Positions 50,152 through 56,321 of a DNA stretch of 56,321 nt are shown piece by piece. The translations under genes and the position numbers were made by a program. The stretch covers positions 1 to 56,321 of the forward strand of contig CANRDU010000008.1 in NCBI GenBank assembly GCA_947629445.1, given 5' to 3'. The notes under the pieces are model-generated. The model was not told the DNA's origin. It ran no database searches and worked only from the letters and a program-made list of their open reading frames with translations. Numbering within the stretch: the first letter of the stretch is position 1; each line of letters starts with the position of its first letter. This DNA is from an uncultured Bacilli bacterium. GTDB taxonomy: Bacteria > Bacillota_I > Bacilli_A > RF39 > UBA660.

Positions 50152-51222
50152 TTAGCTTTGGTTATAAATATAAATAATGTTTTGAAAATTGCGATTTTGC
50201 AAATCTTCTTTTAAGATTAAGAAAGTAGTTACCCCTTCTCCATATATATCGGAACCAAGCTGTAATAATACCGTATATTTTTGTGAAATTTTTTTTATTT
50301 CTTCCTCTAACATTTGACAATCATTAAAAAATCCATAAATTTTGTTTAAATCACTACCTTTAAAAGAACTATATTCTAACTTTCCATTATATTCTTCATA
50401 TCTATCACTAAATTTTTCAACAGTATTATGGATTTCTTTTAAAGAAAGATTCAAAATCATATCTTTATCAGATACGTTTACTTTTTTTCTTGTTAAAGAA
50501 TTATCACTAGTATAGATAACTTTTCCAAACTCATAAGAATGGTCAGGTAAATAAGGATTTTGAAAAAAATATAGCATGCCTTCTTTTGGCAACAAATTTT
50601 CCGTATCATAAGGAGCTAATTCCTCTAAATTAATTTGTCCAACAAAATCTAACAATTCTGGTATCTCTAGACCATCTGGTAAATCAATGGTATCTGAGAA
50701 GAATCTACTTTCCCCTAATTTGAAATCTTCACTTTCCTCAAGTCTAAACGAAATGATATTTCTTTCATCTTCTAAAAAATCATGAGAATCTATCGATGAT
50801 ATGTCTATTTCTTGTTTTTCTTTTTCATAAGCATCTAATTTCTTAATATTTTCCGTTAATTTTTTTTCTTCTTCCAATTTTCTTTTCTCTTTTTCATATT
50901 TTTCAAAAATGGATAGTTTTTTTAGGCATTGGAATTTAATCATCAAATGAATATCTAAATATAAATCTAAAGAATAAAAAGCATAGTTATTAAAAGAAAC
51001 TTTGTAAGTCATATCTTGCTTATCTTGATACATCATTACCATCATATCATAGGCAGCAAGTAACTGTTCTTTTAATTCATTAGCAAAATCAATAGTACTC
51101 TCTTCTTTAGAAAGAACTCCTCTTCTAAATATTTCCATTTCCACTTTTCCGTTTTCGTATACAATCGTTTTTTCATAACTTTCATTGGAAGTTTTAAGCA
51201 TTTCTAATAATATCGTTGGCAT
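50152..51222 (-). CDS. DUF1963 (YwqG)-like protein, element cargo
   Basis: LPDGLEIPELLDFVGQINLEELAPYD...LPKEGMLYFF and LLQLGSDIYGEGVTTFLILKEDLQNRNFQNIIYI pattern. Confidence 0.65.
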   Translation of the reverse strand: MPTILLEMLKTSNESYEKTIVYENGKVEMEIFRRGVLSKEESTIDFANELKEQLLAAYDMMVMMYQDKQDMTYKVSFNNYAFYSLDLYLDIHLMIKFQCLKKLSIFEKYEKEKRKLEEEKKLTENIKKLDAYEKEKQEIDISSIDSHDFLEDERNIISFRLEESEDFKLGESRFFSDTIDLPDGLEIPELLDFVGQINLEELAPYDTENLLPKEGMLYFFQNPYLPDHSYEFGKVIYTSDNSLTRKKVNVSDKDMILNLSLKEIHNTVEKFSDRYEEYNGKLEYSSFKGSDLNKIYGFFNDCQMLEEEIKKISQKYTVLLQLGSDIYGEGVTTFLILKEDLQNRNFQNIIYIYNQS

Positions 51223-51351
51223 CAGTCACATCCTCCTATTGTTATTATAACATAAAAGAATAAATCATTATACATACAGATAAGAGTTAATAGATGATAA
51301 AAAACATCCTTTTGAATATAGTGAAATATAAGAATATTTAAGGAGGAAATT

Positions 51352-51543
51352 TTGCAAGTATTGGTTAATTTTCCCAAATCAGAAGAAGGAACTAGATTAT
51401 TCTTGAATCATTTGGCTATATTGAAAGTCAATTTATTATTAGAGAGTATTGAAAACCTTCATATAAAAGAGAAAATGAAAGATAAAGTTTTAGATAAAGT
51501 GTTGGAAACATTAAATGAACAATCTAAAGATAGTGTCATTTAA
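51352..51543 (+). CDS. Small (63 aa) protein, element cargo, TTG start
   Basis: AAGGAGG RBS before TTGCAAGTATTGG; only plus-strand gene in the element. Confidence 0.55.
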   Translation: MQVLVNFPKSEEGTRLFLNHLAILKVNLLLESIENLHIKEKMKDKVLDKVLETLNEQSKDSVI

Positions 51544-51560
51544 TTTTCAAACTTTTTTTA

Positions 51561-51719
51561 TTACCAATGTATCCTTGAGGTTAGGGTAGCATCTGCAACT
51601 TTAATTTTCTCTAGTGAATTGTTTTTATCAGTATGTTGTTCCTTGCTAGCTAAAAATCCTAAACCAATAATCATAACGATTAAAAAAACACCGATAATTG
51701 GAATTATGATTTTTTTCAT
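51561..51719 (-). pseudogene. N-terminal fragment of the split ABC substrate-binding protein (missing from the ORF track)
   Basis: Read directly: MKKIIIPIIGVFLIVMIIGLGFLASKEQHTDKNNSLEKIKVA|DATLTSRIHW*; the first 42 aa supply the missing signal/anchor sequence. Confidence 0.85.
51573..51591. repeat. Attachment-site arm, right end of element
   Basis: CCTTGAGGTTAGGGTAGCA, inverted relative to 48373-48391. Confidence 0.8.
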
Positions 51720-51784
51720 ACCTCTTCCCCTTTCCTATCATAGTATATTCCGATACCACAATTTCGTGAAACAGTAAAATCGTA

Positions 51785-51812
51785 CAAAAAAAGAACCATA
51801 CGGTTCTTTTAT
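51785..51812 (-). terminator. Terminator after the SPFH gene
   Basis: AAAAGAACCGTATGGTTCTTTTTTT. Confidence 0.65.
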
Positions 51813-52867
51813 CTAGTTCTTCCTCCTTGTGACATAGGATCATCCCCATCCGTTGGCTCTGATGGAGCTTGTCTACCACTAGTAGGCATTGAGATAATAG
51901 GAGAAGCTCCTCCACCTACCACTACCGCAGCACCATTTCTAGTAGCTTGATCTAATTTGATAAGTTCAATAATCTGTTCTCTCGTATATCCTCTAGCTTC
52001 TAAAGAGTCCATGAAAGCCTGTATCCTGTCATAATCAAATTGTTTTCCCTCTGCTCTTTTTTGTGCAGCATATGCCTGAACATCTGCTTCTTTTTGACGA
52101 CGTAAAGTATCATTACTCTCCGGTGTTAAATCAATAGATTTTAAGTTTAATCTCGTTACTTCAATACCATACTGTTCAGAGTATTCATCTAACGTTCTTC
52201 TTAAAGCAGCAAACATTGGATCAGAAAGATCAAGTCTTCTTCCTTTTACCTCCTCATAAGTATGGGAAGCAAAGTAAGCCTCTAATTCTCCATAGATACT
52301 TTGCTCTAACTCCTTCATAGCAGAAGCTGAGTTATAAGCATGTTGAACAGCCCCTTGTTCATTAACCCAATCTTGATCTTGATGGAACAACGTAATATAC
52401 CCAGCAGTTAGTGCTGGAATTGCAATAAGAGCAGGTGAAAAAACCATTCCTCCTAGTACAGTAGCCGCTGCTAATCCTACTGTTTTTAAAACGCTAGAAA
52501 CTGTTTTTGTTCTAAAACCATCAATAATACTTTGCCATCTTCTAATAGGATTCATCTTGTAATTAGTTTGTCCTACTGGCTTTATTCTCCAACTAACAGC
52601 AACATCTGCTACTACGGAAAGGCTACCACCTTCCAATTCAAATTTATTCTTAGCTAAATCTGTATTTTGTGTTTCTAATTTGATATAACGGCTTTTAAAC
52701 CATGGCATATGGAATAATGCCTTTTGATACACTTTTCTGTTCTTTGTAAAAATATTTTCTCCTACTAATACACAATTAGATGGAATATTGGTAAACATTC
52801 TTACGCGAAAAGTTTCCATTTCTTCTGGTGTCTCAGGTTGTCTCCTTCTTCCATTATCATTAGCCAT
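51809..52867 (-). CDS. SPFH/Band 7-like protein with internal hydrophobic hairpin
   Basis: LNLKSIDLTPESNDTLRRQKEADVQAYAAQKRAEGK after a Band 7-like beta region; internal LAAATVLGGMVFSPALIAIPALTAGYITLF. Confidence 0.65.
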   Translation of the reverse strand: MANDNGRRRQPETPEEMETFRVRMFTNIPSNCVLVGENIFTKNRKVYQKALFHMPWFKSRYIKLETQNTDLAKNKFELEGGSLSVVADVAVSWRIKPVGQTNYKMNPIRRWQSIIDGFRTKTVSSVLKTVGLAAATVLGGMVFSPALIAIPALTAGYITLFHQDQDWVNEQGAVQHAYNSASAMKELEQSIYGELEAYFASHTYEEVKGRRLDLSDPMFAALRRTLDEYSEQYGIEVTRLNLKSIDLTPESNDTLRRQKEADVQAYAAQKRAEGKQFDYDRIQAFMDSLEARGYTREQIIELIKLDQATRNGAAVVVGGGASPIISMPTSGRQAPSEPTDGDDPMSQGGRTR

Positions 52868-52915
52868 TTAACTCCCTCATTTCTAGTGCTATGATAACAC
52901 ATACCTTATAAATTG

Positions 52916-53653
52916 TCAAACTGATTTGTCAAGTCGTTGTTCTAGTTTACTGATTGACTGTACAGTTTTTACATCATAGAAATTGCCTATAATTTCATAC
53001 ACATAGATTGGTTTTATTTTATAAAGATATTCTACAAAATATCCCGGATAAGTGGTTTTATTTCCCTCGCTAAGATAGTATTCAAAATCCCGTAAAATAT
53101 CCTTAGGATAAATATAGGCAGCTAAAGAAATTAAATTTCCCTTTGGATCTCTCGGCTTCTCTTGCATTCCTACCACTAATCCATCATTTTCCTCAATCAC
53201 ACCATATTTGCTTAAATCTTCTTGGTTAAAAGAAGATAATCCAGCAATTACAGATACTTTCTTGTCGTGATAAAATTCTATCATCTTCTGAATATTAAAA
53301 TCAAAATAAATATCCCCCGCTAGAACAAAGATATCTTCTTCGATATTTTTCGAATTAATCACATAACGAATATCGCCAATGGCTCCTAACTTCGCCTCAC
53401 TGGAAGTGGTATTATCATTAATTACTGTAACTTTTTTAGAAAATGTATTTTTAGATTGCCAATCCATAAATTTAGGATAATACAAGCCATTTGTAATGAC
53501 AAAAATCTCATCAATATCCTCTATCGGTTCTAACTCTTCGATTGTATAATTGATGAGCGGTTTTCCATGAATTTCTAAAAGAGAACTCGCTGTTTCTCTC
53601 CTCTTTAATTCTTCATCCATAGAATATCCTGCACATAGTAGAATACACTTCAT
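52916..53653 (-). CDS. Sugar-nucleotide transferase (NTP_transferase family)
   Basis: MKCILLCAGYS...PLINYTIEELE; GDIYFDF; GVIEENDGLVVGMQEKP. Confidence 0.85.
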   Translation of the reverse strand: MKCILLCAGYSMDEELKRRETASSLLEIHGKPLINYTIEELEPIEDIDEIFVITNGLYYPKFMDWQSKNTFSKKVTVINDNTTSSEAKLGAIGDIRYVINSKNIEEDIFVLAGDIYFDFNIQKMIEFYHDKKVSVIAGLSSFNQEDLSKYGVIEENDGLVVGMQEKPRDPKGNLISLAAYIYPKDILRDFEYYLSEGNKTTYPGYFVEYLYKIKPIYVYEIIGNFYDVKTVQSISKLEQRLDKSV

Positions 53654-53666
53654 AGCATCTTCCTTC

Positions 53667-54671
53667 CTAGTGTAACGGATCCGTTGCTTTTGCTTTTAAA
53701 TCATAACCAGCTCTTCTACCCATTGTATAAGCAAAATAACCTGCCGCTGCTATCATAGTAGCATTATCTGTACAATATTTTAAAGACGGCACCGTTAGAT
53801 TAACACCTGATTGGTCACATAATTCCTTTAACTTAGAACGAATACCGCTATTTGCAGCAACCCCTCCAGCAACAATTAAATTGTGCACTTGATACTGATC
53901 AATCGCACGCATTGTCTTTTTGGATAATATATCTACTACTCTCGTTTGAAAAGAGCAAGCTAAATCTTCTTTAGATACTTCATTTCCACGCTGTTCTTCA
54001 TTATGAACAAGATTAATAACCGCACTCTTTAGTCCACTAAAGCTGAAATTATAAGAATCATCATCTAGTGGTGTAGGTAATTTATAGGTATCTTTTCCTT
54101 GCTGTGACAGTTTGTCCACTAAAGGACCTCCTGGATAAGGAATAGATGCCACTCTAGCCACTTTATCGTAAGCCTCTCCTACCGCATCATCTAATGTTCC
54201 ACCAATTTTTTCAAAAGAATAATTTTCTTTCATATAGATTAAATCAGTATGTCCACCACTGACTACTAATGCGATTAACGGAAATTCCATCTTTCTTTCT
54301 AAGTTATTCGCATAAATATGTCCAGCAATATGATGAACTGGCACTAATGGTTTCTGATAAATATAGGCAAGTGTAGATGCTGCAGTAACACCTACTAATA
54401 ATGAACCTATCAATCCAGGTCCATAAGTAACTGCTATCGCCGTAATATCTTCCATTGTCATAGATGCTTTTGTTAGACACTCTTCAATAACCATAGTAAT
54501 ATTTTCAACATGCATACGACTAGCAATTTCAGGAACGACACCACCGTAACTAGCATGAGTATCCATTTGTGAAAGAACAACTGTAGCTATCTCTTCTTCA
54601 CCATTTTTTACGATAGATACACTTGTTTCATCACAACTAGACTCAATTCCTAAAATAAATACATCATTCAC
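53667..54671 (-). CDS. tsaD: tRNA N6-threonylcarbamoyladenosine synthase TsaD
   Basis: GIESSCDETSVSIV, HHIAGHIYAN, VSGGHTD, GGVAANSGIR. Confidence 0.95.
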   Translation of the reverse strand: MNDVFILGIESSCDETSVSIVKNGEEEIATVVLSQMDTHASYGGVVPEIASRMHVENITMVIEECLTKASMTMEDITAIAVTYGPGLIGSLLVGVTAASTLAYIYQKPLVPVHHIAGHIYANNLERKMEFPLIALVVSGGHTDLIYMKENYSFEKIGGTLDDAVGEAYDKVARVASIPYPGGPLVDKLSQQGKDTYKLPTPLDDDSYNFSFSGLKSAVINLVHNEEQRGNEVSKEDLACSFQTRVVDILSKKTMRAIDQYQVHNLIVAGGVAANSGIRSKLKELCDQSGVNLTVPSLKYCTDNATMIAAAGYFAYTMGRRAGYDLKAKATDPLH

Positions 54672-55086
54672 TTTTCTTCAACTCTCTTATCATCAAAATG
54701 CCATCCTCACCGTGATAGTACCTTGGTCTCATTGCTGCTTTTACAAAACCAAATTTTGCATATAACTGAATTCCAGCATTATTATGTTCATTTACCTCCA
54801 AAGTAATATTTTCACATCCACTTGTATTAGCATCTTCAATACCAAATTGCAATAATTCAGAAGCAATTCCCTTTTTACGATACTTTTCCTCTACGTAAAT
54901 ATACTCAATTTCTGCACGATTATAAATAATGCTATAACTAATAAAACCAACAATCTCATGATTATCTTCATATACCAATAAATGAGAAAATGGTCCCCTA
55001 TTAAATAAATCTATTCCATTTTCGTCAAATTCACAATAGTATTTACTTAATACAGGAAAATCGGCATGAACGGCTTTTCTTATCAT
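54664..55086 (-). CDS. rimI: GNAT N-acetyltransferase, RimI-like
   Basis: EYIYVEEKYRKKGIASELL, EVNEHNNAGIQLYAKFGF. Confidence 0.85.
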   Translation of the reverse strand: MIRKAVHADFPVLSKYYCEFDENGIDLFNRGPFSHLLVYEDNHEIVGFISYSIIYNRAEIEYIYVEEKYRKKGIASELLQFGIEDANTSGCENITLEVNEHNNAGIQLYAKFGFVKAAMRPRYYHGEDGILMIRELKKSE

Positions 55087-55089
55087 AAA

Positions 55090-55704
55090 TTACTCCTCTT
55101 TAGTTTTCTTTTCTTCGGCTTCCGTCAATTTTAAATAATTAGGATTTAATTGATGAGGATTAACACCATTATCATCCTTATGTAACTCAATAATCTTGGA
55201 TACATCCGGATGGGGAGTTGTTTTTCCCTCTAATACATCATAACTAACAACAGTTCCCTCTGCTAAATATGATTTTAACTCATCATAAGGCATATATTGA
55301 TTCTTTAAAATTACTGTCATAGAACGATCATAGACACCTGCGTAAACATATCCTCTACGAGCATCAATTGCTGGAATAACATATTTGGTATCAACAGGAG
55401 TGGTTGCTAAGAATTCTAAACTAGATAGTGGAACGATTGTCTTTTTTAGAGCCCATGCCATCGTTTTTGCTACCGTAACTCCCACTCTAACCCCTGTAAA
55501 AGAACCAGGACCATTCACTACAAAAATTTTATCGATATCGTGGATGGTAAATGGTAAATTCAGAAATAACTCCTCAATAATGGGAATAATTTTAGATGCC
55601 ATATCCATATGTACTTCTTCATGAAAACTAGCTAGTACTTCCTTATCCTCCAATACAGAAATATTCATAAAGAAAGTAGAAGTATCTATAAACAAACTTT
55701 TCAT
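55090..55704 (-). CDS. tsaB: tRNA threonylcarbamoyladenosine biosynthesis protein TsaB
   Basis: FIDTSTFFMN, VVNGPGSFTGVRVGV, AIDARRGYVYAG. Confidence 0.92.
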   Translation of the reverse strand: MKSLFIDTSTFFMNISVLEDKEVLASFHEEVHMDMASKIIPIIEELFLNLPFTIHDIDKIFVVNGPGSFTGVRVGVTVAKTMAWALKKTIVPLSSLEFLATTPVDTKYVIPAIDARRGYVYAGVYDRSMTVILKNQYMPYDELKSYLAEGTVVSYDVLEGKTTPHPDVSKIIELHKDDNGVNPHQLNPNYLKLTEAEEKKTKEE

Positions 55705-56159
55705 AAAACAGCCTCACATAATTCCTCATATTGTTGACCGTACGGAGTAATAATAAGTACCCTTTTATTTTCTCCTACTACTTTAAATTTAATATCTAAT
55801 CGTTCTTTCGGCAAAATAGATGCAATCGTATCTGCCCACTCAATGACAACTACTCCACCCTTAGTAAAATATTCTTCTATTCCTACACCAGCTGTTTCGC
55901 CATCAAGACGATATACATCTAAATGATATAGGGGTAATTCCCCTTCATACTCTTTAATAATTGTAAAAGTTGGAGAAGTAATGGTATCTTGTATACCCAA
56001 AGCATTAGCAATACCTTTAGCAAACATTGTTTTACCACTACCAAGTTCCCCATTTAGGCAAATAATCATATTTGGAAATTTTTCTGATTCAAAATTTTGA
56101 GCAATTTCAATTGTTTCTAACTCACTATGTGTTGTAATTTTATATTCCATCCCTATCAC
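55701..56159 (-). CDS. tsaE: tRNA threonylcarbamoyladenosine biosynthesis ATPase TsaE
   Basis: LNGELGSGKTMFAKGIA, SPTFTIIKEYEG, HLDVYRL, VIEWAD. Confidence 0.93.
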   Translation of the reverse strand: MIGMEYKITTHSELETIEIAQNFESEKFPNMIICLNGELGSGKTMFAKGIANALGIQDTITSPTFTIIKEYEGELPLYHLDVYRLDGETAGVGIEEYFTKGGVVVIEWADTIASILPKERLDIKFKVVGENKRVLIITPYGQQYEELCEAVL

Positions 56160-56167
56160 CTATTTAT

Positions 56168-56197
56168 ATTATAACAAAAAAGAATTTATTATTGCAA
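56168..56197 (-). promoter_or_regulatory. Predicted sigma-A promoter of the tsaE operon
   Basis: Minus strand TTGCAA-18 bp-TATAAT. Confidence 0.55.
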
Positions 56198-56257
56198 TAA
56201 AATTAAAAATATCAATAGAATTGCACAAAAATCTGTAAATTAACGCAAAAAAAAATT

Positions 56258-56321
56258 TGCAACTACCTATTTTCGCATACACTATCGTCGGCGTGAAAGA
56301 GCTTAACTTCTGTGTTCGGGA
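56258..56321 (-). rRNA. rrf: 5S ribosomal RNA, 3' part, cut by the window edge
   Basis: Minus strand TCCCGAACACAGAAGTTAAGCTCTTTCACGCCGACGATAGTGTATGCGAAAATAGGTAG matches the conserved 5S core. Confidence 0.9.

Larger units (their letters stand above)
48371..51593. mobile_element. Serine-recombinase element (~3.2 kb) inserted in the substrate-binding protein gene
   Basis: TCTGC core at 48371-48375 and 51592-51596, inverted arms TGCTACCATCACCTCATGG / TGCTACCCTAACCTCAAGG, recombinase at one end, host gene halves on both sides. Confidence 0.87.

Noticed and set aside
48371-51593. Prophage or integrative conjugative element
   Set aside because: Only ~3.2 kb with a recombinase and two small cargo genes; no structural, replication or transfer genes seen.
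51646-51915. 89-aa minus-strand ORF MEELLLLSQ...
   Set aside because: Overlaps the SPFH gene end, its terminator and the real N-terminal fragment of the split transporter gene in another frame.

Overview
This is a low-GC, anaerobic Firmicutes-type chromosomal window, coded almost entirely on the minus strand. Markers include PFOR, desulfoferrodoxin, Spo0A and a partial 5S rRNA at the right edge. The housekeeping backbone includes rlmN-prpC-prkC-rsgA ... rpe, nifJ, ligA, valS with a T-box leader, pgk/tpiA, efp, rpmG, a PBP2-type transpeptidase, nfo, pcrA and tsaE-tsaB-rimI-tsaD. Three observations stand out. (1) A ~10 kb block of uncharacterised genes sits between rsgA and rpe. It holds two paralogous 765/762-aa proteins, a 1270-aa solenoid-repeat protein and a nucleotidyltransferase of archaeal CCA-adding/OAS-like type. 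All three large proteins appear to share one unnamed domain, and the two paralogues have almost identical promoters. This is the best candidate for an undescribed system. (2) A ~3.2 kb serine-recombinase element splits an ABC transporter substrate-binding protein gene in two. Both halves and both attachment sites can be read, and precise excision would restore an in-frame 331-aa exported protein. (3) A full-length pyruvate formate-lyase homologue lacks both the catalytic Cys-Cys pair and the radical-bearing Gly. All calls come from reading the sequence and the supplied ORF track; no database search was run.
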